Source: Anseranas semipalmata
Taxonomy: Eukaryota > Chordata > Aves > Anseriformes > Anseranatidae
DNA length: 64,000 bases
Direction of reading: 5' to 3'
Assembly (NCBI GenBank): GCA_013399115.1
Contig: VXAA01001151.1
Location: forward strand, 1,261,992-1,325,991
The notes below the pieces were generated by a model. It had not been told where the DNA came from. It made no database searches and worked only from the letters and a program-made list of their open reading frames with translations. Each line of letters starts with the position of its first letter. The first letter of the stretch is position 1. Of this stretch, positions 1 to 10,480 are shown in pieces. Position numbers and translations under genes: made by a program.

Positions 1-1084
1 TTATTTGGGTCCAGACTTTCTACCCCACATAAACATGGCTGTTCAAAGCAGAATGTATTCATTTCTCAGAGTCTGGCTCATTGTCATTGCAATTATTAGT
101 GAATTTTTGCTGCTGATTCCTAAAACTTTCTGTATGTATAGGAGTGCTCAGAGATTTTGATTCTGGTTTATTCATTATATTCTTTGCTATTCTTGCTATG
201 TTACTCATCTTTGCTAATGCGAACTTTGGCCAAGGAAATATCTGTTGCAGTTTATATTGACAGCATGATGTAAACAATACTCTATGTAAAAATGCTTACA
301 CATTTAATCAACTCTGATTGCATAATTTAATTCAGTTTGGCCACAGCAAATTATTTAGGATAAAGGGCAAAGTAGGGCACACACTGAGATAACGCCCTTG
401 CTTGACACACATCTAAAAACTCTTATTTATAATTAACAACAAATGCAGTTTATGTAATTGTCTCTGGATCTCCTGAAGGCATATTGCATACAAAATTAGA
501 AGAAAAAATGATTTAGGAGTCAAGATTCAGAGCTGTTATTCATGGTACATACCTCATATGTGAGCCTGTGAGAACCTGATGAAACCTGAGTATGTTTATG
601 ATTTTGAGCCCTTTGTTGGGATCTTTCCAATAAGGATGCACACATAGGGGTGATACTAAAATTCTTCTGCAGTAAATCCTAGTCAACATTTAGGTGATCT
701 TTCCAAACCTGATTCTCAGAAATGAATTTGTCATTTTGGCCACTGTGCCCTAAGTTCCTACAGGGAACTTCAGCCATTTTGGTGCAAGGGATACATTAGA
801 TATTAATAGGCTTATCTGGGGACTTTTTCTTAGCTGCCAAGATCTCCAGTATTCTAGGTTATATCAGTAAAAATGATTAAAGTTTTCACAATTCAAATGT
901 ATAAATCCAGCCTTCACTGACTTAGCTGGACATTATCATTCTTTTAAGAGTTTTCAGTTTGTCTAAACCCAGTTTACTTAATGGATGGAAAAACGGAATC
1001 TTTTATATATTCACACGGGCTAAGTGACAGCAAGGTATGTTGCACAGAGAATACAGTTCAATATTTAGAGTACTTCTCTGGAAA

Positions 1085-1160
1085 GATGCAGGTTCTGTTC
1101 TTTACTCTGACATAATTTTCTCTGTGACCTTAGACAACATGCTTAGCTCTTCAAGGGCAT
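1085..1160 (+). repeat. MIR-like SINE remnant, plus sense
   Basis: The order of landmarks fits the first half of the MIR/CORE-SINE consensus. A 'caggttctg' segment stands in for the tRNA-derived B-box region. It is followed by 'ctctgaca', then the well-conserved block 'ctctgtgaccttagacaac', then a pyrimidine-rich stretch ending in 'gctcttc'. The match is by eye to the remembered consensus and is clearly decayed. It is an old, inactive fragment with no coding capacity. The exact ends are uncertain by 10-20 bases. Confidence 0.5.
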
Positions 1161-1199
1161 TTAAGCATCTGAAAACACCAGTAGGGGATTTGAAAACAC

Positions 1200-1225
1200 T
1201 TGGTTGGTAAAATTGGTTGGTAAAA
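1200..1225 (+). repeat. Perfect 13-bp tandem duplication
   Basis: The unit ttggttggtaaaa occurs twice with no spacer and no mismatch. Such duplications usually come from replication slippage. I see no function attached to it. Confidence 0.9.
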
Positions 1226-1924
1226 TACTTTAATCTGTTTAGGCATCTCTAAAAAACCCCTGGGTGCCTGTTTGCATCTCTCAAAGCCCAAATACATTTA
1301 AAAAACATTGACCTTAGTGGTTTTTTATTTTCTTCGCTAATTTGAGTTAGAAGCTTAAGCTGTCTGTGTAGTCAATAGGAAAATGTAGGAGGTAGGATCC
1401 TGCTTCTCAGTTGACTAATTCAAAAACCTCAGGTAGATGCCTGAAATAAAACAATGTCAGTCACTGCTCCTTAATGGACTTCTGAAGTAGTCAGGAGATG
1501 GCTGAGTCAATTGAACAGCTCAACAGCTTGCTGCTGCTCAGAAACATCATCTCTTTTCCCTCTGATGGACACCTGTTCTTCCTCACCTCTGCTGGCTGTA
1601 CAATTCTCCACTTGCCTTCCGTAAGCTCCAGTGTTTATCGGAGCCTTAGCTTTTCGTATTTGTTTTTGTCTATCTTTCCATATCTGGCAGAAAACTCACC
1701 AGCACAAGAAAGTGAGCAACTCCTTGCTGATTAATGAGCTAAAGGGGTTTGTTGGGGGTCAGACCAGTGGTGATGCTGGTGCAGGAAGGGAGCAGGAGCA
1801 CAAGGGTTGGAGTGAATAGGAGAAAGGGCAGTGCACAGGAGAGTACATGACCACTGCTTGCAGGAGCAGCCGCGAACTCTTGGATTGGCTTGTCCATCTT
1901 GTCTGACTCGACATCTCTTATTTG

Positions 1925-1972
1925 AGGTCTTCATCTGTAAAATAGTAATAACGGTGTCTCCCTTCCTCTCTG
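1925..1972 (+). repeat. MIR-like SINE remnant (CORE 3' part), plus sense
   Basis: The block 'cttcatctgtaaaatagtaa' followed by 'taacggtg' matches the hallmark MIR segment that reads roughly 'cctcatctgtaaaatggg-gataataa'. Only about 40-50 bases can be aligned by eye, so this is a small fragment and could be partly coincidental. Confidence 0.4.
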
Positions 1973-3917
1973 TACCACCCTTACCCACCCTCTGCTTTCT
2001 CTTCAGCTCCCTTCCATGCTCCCTAAATATTGGCAGGATAGGAGACAGCAGCTGCAGAAGCTGATTCAGCTGCACACATGCAGATTGCCTGGCTGGTACT
2101 TGTGGCTAGTGAAGACACGGCCTCCAGAACTGATAACTGTTGAGTTCCCATTGCAGCTTTTCTTCATTTTAGTTTTTCTTTGTAAGGGCTAATTACTACA
2201 AAACTTGCAGGGATGTTGAACTCTTTCTGAATTCTACCTTTTCGTCAACTTTAATTGAAATTCTCCATATCCAAATCTGAAAGTTCTTGAAGGGGATTTG
2301 CTGGACAAACAGAAAAATAAGACTATCATCCTCAATTCCTTAGGAAACCCAACTGATAGAGCTAATTTAAAAAAAAAAGGGTTCTGTATCTGATCCATTT
2401 TAGAGTTCTCTGAGCAACAGAGTCTGTTGAGTTTCTCAGTCGTAGAGACTTTACACAGTAAGTGGAATAAATTCTTTGTGTTCTATAGAAAGCCAAGTTA
2501 CAAATGCCTTTCCCCTTCCTACTTCCTAGCAGTATAAAGAAAGGAAATTCTTCATTAAAAAGCTAATTTCTGCATGTACCTTTTTTTTAAGCCATCTATT
2601 AAGTATCACACAGGAGAACCCTTGATAATGGTAGTCAGAAACTCATTGAAGGAAGTGCATAGGAAATGACTCAATTTAAAATACAAAAAGCTGTCATACA
2701 ACATTGACTGAGGAAAACGTTGGCTCTTTTGGTACAAGAAGGAAAACCTGAGTTGCTTGCAAGTGGAAAACATTACTAATTTCAGAAAAGAAGACAGGGA
2801 AGGGAACTTTTCTGAGTGGATGTCAGATCAGCAACTAAAGATAATGCTATAGGAGCTGGGAAGGAGGCGAACCTGAGATTTATTTCATTGCTGCTGCAGG
2901 ATTCAGAAACAATAGGCAAGAAAACAGAATGGCCGAATGAGTAGGACTGAACTAAGTGTGGTAATCCATGGCAAATAGAGGTGCATGTGACTAAAAGTCA
3001 TTGCTGCATGTGAGCATGACCACAGTATCAGCGAAACAGATGTGCCGATTCTTTTTTTGCGTGTACATCGCCTGATGAGAAGGCGTGCGTGCGTTACGCG
3101 TGCTGCCGCTGCTCCTGTGCTCTCTTACACACATGCACTCCCTCTTCAGCTGGCGCGACGGGGAAGGTGAGCAGCGTAGAAGCGCTGCCGGAGAGTCAGT
3201 CTCTGGTAAAGCAGATCCATCAGCTGGGCTGCACCTTCCAACTGCAGTGGGGAGACGTGCGATACGTCCGCTGTTAGCATCCATCTCTGCTTTGAGGACA
3301 TGGATGCAAGCGTTGCCACCTCTCTTAGATAACAAGATTTTTTTTTTTTTGATAGAAAAATCGTGTAGGCTTCTTGCTAGTATGAGGATGTATTGTGTAT
3401 GGTACAGCGGAGTGGAGGAGTGTGATTCAGACTCTCCCGTCACTAGCGTGCGTGGTGGCTCCTCACGGAACGTCACAGTCTGTGCTGTCTGTCTCTTGGC
3501 TCATGGCTGTCCGTTCTGAGATTGACAGAAGTCTGCCCTAATGCTTTAATTTCGCAGTACTGGTGCGGTCCTCTAACCGGTAGTTCCCGATAAACTAGAC
3601 TGGCGGTTTGCTGAGGTCTTGCAGCACGTAGCAGACTGGTGGCACGGGGGTTTTCTTTCTGGGTGGCTGGGGAGCGTTTGGCTTCGTTAGGCGAGAGCCC
3701 GGCTGCTGGCCGACTGCGCTGGGAGGAAGCCGGGTGCTCTTCTCCGTACCTTAATGACGAGATCCTTGTGCAGACAACGTTGCTGTGGCTTGTGCGTTTG
3801 CACGCTGTTTGCATACAGACACGCAGGTGTGCGGTTGCCGCGCTCTGCTGCTCGGCGGGCGCGCCTCGGGCTGAGCCGCAGCCTCCTGCGTCAGACGCTG
3901 ACCGCGCCGAGCCGCAC

Positions 3918-4307
3918 NNNNNNNNNNNNNNNNNNNNNNNNNNNNNNNNNNNNNNNNNNNNNNNNNNNNNNNNNNNNNNNNNNNNNNNNNNNNNNNNNNN
4001 NNNNNNNNNNNNNNNNNNNNNNNNNNNNNNNNNNNNNNNNNNNNNNNNNNNNNNNNNNNNNNNNNNNNNNNNNNNNNNNNNNNNNNNNNNNNNNNNNNNN
4101 NNNNNNNNNNNNNNNNNNNNNNNNNNNNNNNNNNNNNNNNNNNNNNNNNNNNNNNNNNNNNNNNNNNNNNNNNNNNNNNNNNNNNNNNNNNNNNNNNNNN
4201 NNNNNNNNNNNNNNNNNNNNNNNNNNNNNNNNNNNNNNNNNNNNNNNNNNNNNNNNNNNNNNNNNNNNNNNNNNNNNNNNNNNNNNNNNNNNNNNNNNNN
4301 NNNNNNN
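3918..4307. other. Assembly gap, 390 N
   Basis: An uninterrupted run of N separates two GC-rich flanks. Very GC-rich avian promoters are often missing from assemblies, so the lost sequence is probably more of the same CpG island. Open frames that appear to run through it (for example 3639-4673 on plus) are artefacts of reading N as any residue. Confidence 0.98.
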
Positions 4308-4465
4308 GGTCTGGCAGCCGCCGAGGCAGCCGCTGGTGGGCGTCTGCACCGAGCTGGAAGCGGGCGCGGTGAAGTTGTACACCCACCGTGCGCTCCTTTG
4401 GGTGATGGCCTAACCCTGGGTGCCCTCCGTGCTTTCCGTGCTCCGGCCGGGTGCTTGGTGGGGCT

Positions 4466-4482
4466 GGGCGGGGGGCGGGCGG
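4466..4482. promoter_or_regulatory. Overlapping GC boxes (Sp1/KLF-like)
   Basis: Three overlapping GGGCGG/GGGCGGG-type elements sit just downstream of the gap inside the CpG-rich block. Such boxes are typical of TATA-less CpG-island promoters. The motif is short and occurs often in GC-rich DNA, so this supports the island call but does not prove binding. Confidence 0.45.
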
Positions 4483-6204
4483 ACCGAGCCCCTGGGGCTG
4501 CAGAGCAGCTCCTGTCCCGAACTTGGGCGTTTGATTTGACAGGGAGATGCAGGTGTGGCCCGGGGCTGCCGCTTTTAGGTCGTTATGATTACAGTTCGTG
4601 CCAAGTAAGGAACCGGAGGCATAAAGTTAAACATTTTCTGAACGTTGTCATAACAAAGCAGAAATACTGGTAAGCATCTTTTTTTCCCTGAAAGAAAATT
4701 ATTTGTGCGGTAATGACGAGTAAAAACACTCCCCAGTTACCTCCGAATTGAAAAATACTTTGGGAAATTATGTATTGCAAATGAACAACCCTCCAAACGC
4801 AGGGATACGCCCTGTTTGTTCATCCCCGTATTTCTCTGCATCTTCATCTATTAAATTCCGCTCAGCATGGACCAGCTCTTTCGTTTGCTTGGATTCCTCT
4901 TGATGTCCAAATGAGCCTCATGCACATGGAAGGCATCATGTGACTGCTGAAAGGCTGTCAGCATTTGGTGGCTAGGACCATATTCCTAAAGCATCACACC
5001 CATTTCAGGTATAAATAATAAATGGTGTTAGGACAGCGTAATTCTTTGTGGCCCAGTAGAATTCTTGCTTTAGGAAGAAATGATCTGCATCAGTGTCCAA
5101 AGAATCAATTTCTGGAAGAACGCTAATTGTATTAGCATCAGTGCTGTGCTAAGGCTGCATTAGTACTTGTGGAGAAAATCCTGGTCTCAGCAAAGCTTTA
5201 TGACATGCTTTAGATTTGCTGTCTTCAGAGCGCTACCTGGAGTTGCGGAAGCAATGGACATACCTCACAATTTCAGCTCTGCAGATGTTTTGCTCCCCCC
5301 AAAACTGAAATGTTCAGAATGGGAAGCCAGGGAATGTTTCCACTGGCCGTATTCCCATTTTCTCCCCCCGCCATCCCTCTTTCCTATTTCATCTGCACAA
5401 CATGGATGTTTGATGCCTGCTTGATTCTGCTGGAGAGTTGCCTGGAGATGAAGGGGGAATTCTTTCTCAGCCTTTCCCATGCCATCTAGTTTTTTTTTCA
5501 GAGTAATTAATTGGAGAGACAAAGACTTCACAGGAGTTTCGAGAGGCAGCGAATAAGATTCATAAAAGAGATTAAGATATTAATTTGTATTGATAATCTG
5601 CTTTTCAGTTTTAACAGATGGACTTAGTTGGAAAATAAGTATGTCTGTACGAGTGAATAGTAGAGTTACTCGGTACCAACCAAAGGCTGTTTGTGTATGA
5701 GGCAGTATAGAACATTTTTATTGCTAACTGTTCTAAACACTCCTACTGTTAAAATCTTATGTATGAACTTACTTTTGTACACTTACGTGGTAAAACGGAT
5801 CTTAATGAGATGACTCACAAGCATGTAGCTCAGATAAGAGATATTTTTATGGGATCAGGGCTTTGTTTGAATCAGGACCCTTTGCTTCATGCTGGCAGAT
5901 TACCTTATGCACAAGGAGTCTCATTAATACCTCTGTTTGGTGAGGGTCTGCGTGTTCAGCGAATCTTGATGGTTAATATTTTATGTTGTGTTAGCTGTCC
6001 AAAAGGTGATCATTATTATTCTGGATGCATCAGATTTGGAGCTGTCTGCTTGCTGATTATACACCAAGCATACCAAGAATAGCAGAAGAGTTAAACATTT
6101 ATCTGTGCCATTTTTATTACTAAACTGCAGAAGATACTCAAGGCATAGTAAAAACCATCACGATATCAATGTTCAATTTGTGCAGCTCTCTTTATTCATC
6201 TCTT

Positions 6205-6300
6205 TTGCTCCAGGAGGCAGCATGATCTAGTGAACTGACTGCAACAGATGACGGAAGACACTCCTGAAATCCAGCAGGACCTCTGTATTTTGAACCATCC
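6205..6300 (+). repeat. Possible tRNA-derived SINE (MIR-like) remnant
   Basis: The segment 'ggcagcatgatctagtgaac' resembles the A-box head of amniote MIR-type SINEs, which commonly start with a 'gcagtgtggtctagtgg'-like string. The following 60 bases ('ccagcaggacctctgtattt') fit the body only loosely. A weak assignment by eye. Confidence 0.33.
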
Positions 6301-7684
6301 CTTTTAACTCTTCTGCTCTAGTTCCTTGTTGTTATTTAACCAGAAGTACCATATAGCCAATGGCGTTATGGTAGATTGTAAATCAATACGTAAAATATAA
6401 CTAATAATACAAAATAATGTGATTTTGCTGTAAATGGAACTGTGGGTGAAGAGTTTTATACTTCCCTTCCTGGAAATAGTGGGAGCTAACTTTTTCAGAG
6501 GGGTTGCTGTGAGGACTAATGGCTCACCTGTGCTTTAAGATGAATTTTCTGAAATTTTCCTTTATTTTCTACCAGCCTGTACAGACTATGTTGTTGATGT
6601 CCTTCACAGTGTCCCTCACCTCTCCCTGTTATCGCAGTGTAAGGTCTCTAACCTTCCTTTGCAGCTTTCCTCATAGTGCAGCTCTAGCTGATGTTCTGAC
6701 CAAATACCAGATGGAGTAGCATAGATGAGTATTCCCAGAAGCTTGAACGAATAATCATTTTGGAAATCTGGCGATTGAACTGGGAGGTGAAGTGAACTTT
6801 GAAAATCCCTTTTCACGTCCCTGTCCAGTTGGAGTCCTTCCCAGGGCACTCTGATGACCTGCTCTGCAGCCTGCTGGGATCATGGAGAGCTGCCGCTGAC
6901 GTCAGTCTTGCTTTTCAGTTGTGCAGTTTGCAAAGGTCTTCATGTTATACTTTCAGCTGCTGTTAAGTAGTTGCTAGTAGGGTTCATACATGACTGAATT
7001 TGGGTGTTGGAGTAAGCCTTATAGGTTGCTGCTTACCTAAGGGCTTGTTTGTAAAGAGCTGTAAATTCGCTGGATGAAAGACATTTTTCTAAAGCCAAGT
7101 ATAACTGTGACCTACTTGTGCATGTTATCTCAAACTGCTTAAAAACTGTCAAAACGGCTTGTTATCATGAAGGTCTAAGTTAATGGAAAACTGGCTATTT
7201 TTAACTTTTATAATCTGCAGTTATGCTAAAGCAAACAGGCACAAATGGTAGTGTTTGGTGTGGACAAATGGGATCTTTGCTGATTTTTTTTTTCTAAATG
7301 TTGGAAGAATTAGCATGAGCTATATTTAGTCCAGTGGGCAACTTCAGGAGAAATGAAAGCACATAAAATAGGAGGTTTATCAATAGTGGTGTCTTTTCTG
7401 CCTCTTTTGTGCCATAACAAAAATCACTACGTTTTGACTGAAGCCAGAGTTAAAGAAATATTATTGCTGTCTAATATTAACAGGTTGTACCGTGCCACTC
7501 TGATACTGGAAGTGTGGGAGTTGTAGAGAAGGTAATTACATTTTTTAGCCTACTCAACAGTCAGTGTAGTAGGGTTGTTTAGAATTTATTTTATACTACA
7601 ATCTTTGTCTTTTCAGATCTGATTTTGCAACAAATGTAGGTCGAACAGACAAATAAATCACCGACACACTGGCGTAGGGAGGTG

Positions 7685-7770
7685 TTGTCCTTGTTTTACA
7701 GGTGAGACAACTGAAATGATGTTCTTTGCACTGAGTCTCAGATCCAGGGTCAGAAGGGGACTTCCTGCCT
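7685..7770 (-). repeat. MIR-like SINE remnant, minus sense
   Basis: The string 'gttttacaggtgagacaact' closely matches the reverse complement of the MIR core ('ccattttacagatgaggaaactg'). The sequence continues through 'cactgagtctcagatccagg', which is compatible with the upstream body of the element. The remnant is decayed and has no coding capacity. Confidence 0.45.
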
Positions 7771-9452
7771 TCTGGTTCTGTTCTCAGGCTGCTGGCGTGT
7801 ACTTACGCAGGTTGACAGTAGATTTCTATGAGAAGATGACAAACTTCTCCTCGTTATGTTCTGCTCTGGTAACTTCTGTCCTCATATGCACTGTGTAGAT
7901 CACTTGATTGATGTCTCACGGGTGTTAACTTTCGTGTGAAGCAATCACAGATTTTTCAGTGAGAAATTTACATAATAAATACTGAGCTCCTATATATTCC
8001 AACAGCAACTTTTGTTTTTCTGTCCCTAATCTTCTAATTCTCCTCAGCTAGCTGTAGTCATGGCTGCTGTTGCTGGCAGTGGTGGTTTTGGTAGAGGTCC
8101 ATGCTGACTGGGTTAAAAACTAGCTGCTGAGAGCTGCGGCTCAGCGATTTATTATGGTCTGCGATTAGCACGGTAATATTGCTCATATTTAAAGGAACCA
8201 GCCTTTTAAGAGGTGGCAATGTTGTCTGCCGTGTCCTTTTTGAAATCTATTGCTGTGTTTTTCTGCCTGTTGTCGGAGGTATTGCTTTCAGGCACGTGAT
8301 AACCGTCCTGCCAGCTATTTGTGACGGCACTGGTGCGCGTCCATCACGGACTGCTCTCAGGCTGAGACCCGGAGAGTGGGGCAGTGCGAACGGGCTGGGC
8401 ATTTCCCTCGTTTTAGAAATAGAGAAGTGTAGCGTGTTTAGCGGTTAATTATAGTAGCATCAAACGCTCCCAGTCCTGGTGATTTCCAGCATTTTCCTTG
8501 GTGCAATGCTCCCTAGCCTGCAGGGGCACGTTCTTGGCAGGGCTCAGGGCTCTGCAGCGTTACCTGAGACAGCAGCGTCCGTGCAGCCCTGCCGGCACAG
8601 CTCCTCCCTGCCTTCAGTACCGGGGCAGTGCAGGATGCTGAGGGTTTTTCTCTTCCCAGCTTTCGCTGTTATTTAATCCTATCTATACTTTCTGTTTATT
8701 TCTTCCAAATTCACATAATGACTTTTTTTTTTTTTTCTCTAGTTACTTGTTTTAGGGCTTGCACCTCAATTTAGTGGCTTAAATAGGTCAGGATCAGGTA
8801 CTGTGGCTGTAAGCTGTACTTGTCCGTATATGAGAATCACTGTCTGCAGCTGAATCTTTAGGCCTGGTAGAATTTTTGTTTCAATGGGGAAGAAGAATGT
8901 TTTACTGAGGTATCTGACTGAAAGAGCAGTATTTCTTTCAAGCTGCTCCTTTTTAAGTTTTGCTTCTTCTTCCCATCTTTCTTTTCCCCTCAACAGAGAT
9001 TAGTCTGTGCTGTTTAACATCTGAGATTAATGAAAATTAGTCCTGAATGCATGGAAAAAGTTGCATAGACTAATGGCAACGACAAAAGGAAATGGGGACA
9101 ATGAGGTAGAATCTATTTTAGATGCACAGCTTTGAAAGGAATTGCACACGAGGAAAATGAACATCAGCTTATGGATGGAAAAGCCAGCAAAATTGCTTTT
9201 AGTGAAGAACAGCAGAACCGTGTGTGCTTTGCAGTCTCTGAAAACAAGCTTTTGGAGATTTCTTTTTCTTTCTTTTTTTTCCTTTTCTTTTCTTCTCTAT
9301 ATAATGGGTTTGAGTTGAATATTTTGAATTATTTTTAACCTAACCTGCAAGTAATTGAAAATGAAACCACACGTGGTTAGTTCAGTTCATGTGCCTGGTG
9401 TAGTATTTCTTAGTTTTGCAGTATAAAGGTAGAAACCCAGTGCAAAGCAGTC

Positions 9453-9478
9453 GCTGGTCTCTAAGTTCTGAGACCAGC
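9453..9478. repeat. 9-bp perfect inverted repeat
   Basis: The arms gctggtctc and gagaccagc flank an 8-base spacer (taagttct). The stem does not extend beyond 9 bp, so it is short for a microRNA precursor. It may be a chance hairpin. Confidence 0.6.
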
Positions 9479-9859
9479 AAGTAGCCCCTATTTTTTTTTT
9501 ATTGCACATGGTTTAGGCTATGATGTCTTTATCAGTAGGTTGGTTAAACCCAAAGAAAACTCTTAGACATTATACAGTAATAGCAGAAAAAAACTTTGTG
9601 AGGCTCATCTTTTAAATCCTCAGCCCTTAGCGTAGCATGCTTTCAGAAAGGATTTCATTTTTAGAAAATCCTACCCAAGTAACAGTCTCAGTCCTGTAAA
9701 CATTATTGAGCATTACATTCAGTATGTGCACCAGTCCCATAGGTAATGTAAGGAAATCCTGAATTTGTGAACAAGGCTGGACCAGTTGGGCTTCAGTAAG
9801 GAGTCTTACGTTCCCCTTTTCCCATTCGTAAGCTAGAGTTAGTGCTTTGGTGAGTCAGT

Positions 9860-10480
9860 TTGTTTCAGGTGAATCACAAAACGTGGCCGCATCCACAGTG
9901 CAGTGCCCGCTGCTCCCGCGCCCACGCTCGAGTTAGGGTTAAGCCCCGCGCGGCGCTGATCGCGGTCGAGCTTCAGCGAGAGCTGGCTGCGAGCTGCCTG
10001 CCGAGGGCGAGTTCTGCAGCCCGTGCTGATTTCTGTGCCGTTGTGGTCACTTTGTTGTGGTTAATCCAAACTAGCTCGATTGTGGTGGTGACTGTGGTGT
10101 AATTACGTAGACTTGGAGTTTCTGCCTCATGGCTAGAAAAGATTGCGTGTGCTTCACAGTTGTTGAAAAAGATGAGCGTGTTCACGTAGGCTCTGTATTT
10201 TAAAGCGCAAAGAGGGTCTGTGGTTGGTTGTTGCTGCAAGAAAGACCGATGTGTGAAGAAGCATGATGAGCCAGAGCGTCTCGTGGCAGCGGGTGCTCTC
10301 TGCCTTCCCAGGGGAGGTGATGGGGCTTTCCTGCCGCGCTGGGGAGACGCCTGCGGGGCACGGCTGCGGCTGGGCCGTGCGGTGGAAGGAAGCGTGGAAC
10401 AGGAACATCCAGAAGACAGAGTGCTCGGAGGTGGGGCAAAGGGTGCCTTCTTCTCCCTGTGGTGTATCTGCAGTCTCAAC
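9860..10480. other. CpG-enriched patches without recognisable gene
   Basis: Two patches (about 9886-10035 and 10265-10430) are GC- and CpG-rich compared with their flanks, with clusters such as 'ccccgcgcggcgctgatcgc'. Open frames of 80-213 codons overlap here on both strands, which is what low stop density in GC-rich DNA produces. None resembles a known protein, and the longest (minus, 9973-10614) is rich in Pro, Ser, Arg and Ala. The patches could be weak CpG islands (enhancer or alternative promoter) or simply GC-rich sequence. Confidence 0.4.

Larger units (their letters stand above)
1..2990. other. Non-coding stretch, AT-rich
   Basis: I see no recognisable gene here. The sequence is AT-rich with stops in all frames. 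The longest open frames (about 80-110 codons near 1500-2075) lie on both strands over the same bases and match no family I know, so I read them as chance. The stretch holds two MIR-like remnants (listed separately) and a perfect 13-bp tandem duplication at 1200-1225. It could be intergenic or intronic, and nothing in the sequence decides which. Confidence 0.7.
3050..4560. promoter_or_regulatory. CpG-rich block, probable CpG-island promoter, broken by an assembly gap
   Basis: CpG dinucleotides become frequent from about 3060 and very dense from about 3760 to the gap, with roughly 20 CpGs by eye in the 160 bases before 3918. They stay dense from 4308 to about 4500. This contrasts with the CpG-poor flanks. 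A run of overlapping Sp1/KLF-type GC boxes lies at 4466-4482 (gggcggggggcgggcgg). Unmethylated islands of this kind usually mark promoters and first exons in birds. The strand of any transcript is not settled: donor-like sites occur on plus (AAG|GTGAGC at 3166/3167) and on minus (AAG|GTACGG at 3750/3749). The real start site and first exon may lie inside the missing bases. No protein product is recognisable on either side of the gap. Confidence 0.6.
4620..9855. other. Non-coding stretch
   Basis: No coding exon or RNA gene is recognisable. The base composition returns to AT-rich after the CpG island. Content that can be named is limited to MIR-like remnants at about 6205 and 7685, a poly-T run near 8725, a pyrimidine tract at 9259-9298, and a 9-bp inverted repeat at 9453-9478. 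The open frame of 107 codons at 5759-6082 resembles no family I know and has no splice or promoter support. Confidence 0.65.

Noticed and set aside
3639..4673. A 344-codon open frame on plus (and 211/219-codon frames nearby) across the CpG island
   Set aside because: Nearly 40 percent of it is undetermined bases, and an N run cannot contain a stop. The remaining parts resemble no protein I know.
9930..9945. A telomere-like string (gttagggttaag)
   Set aside because: Only one and a half units are present, so it is not an interstitial telomeric repeat.
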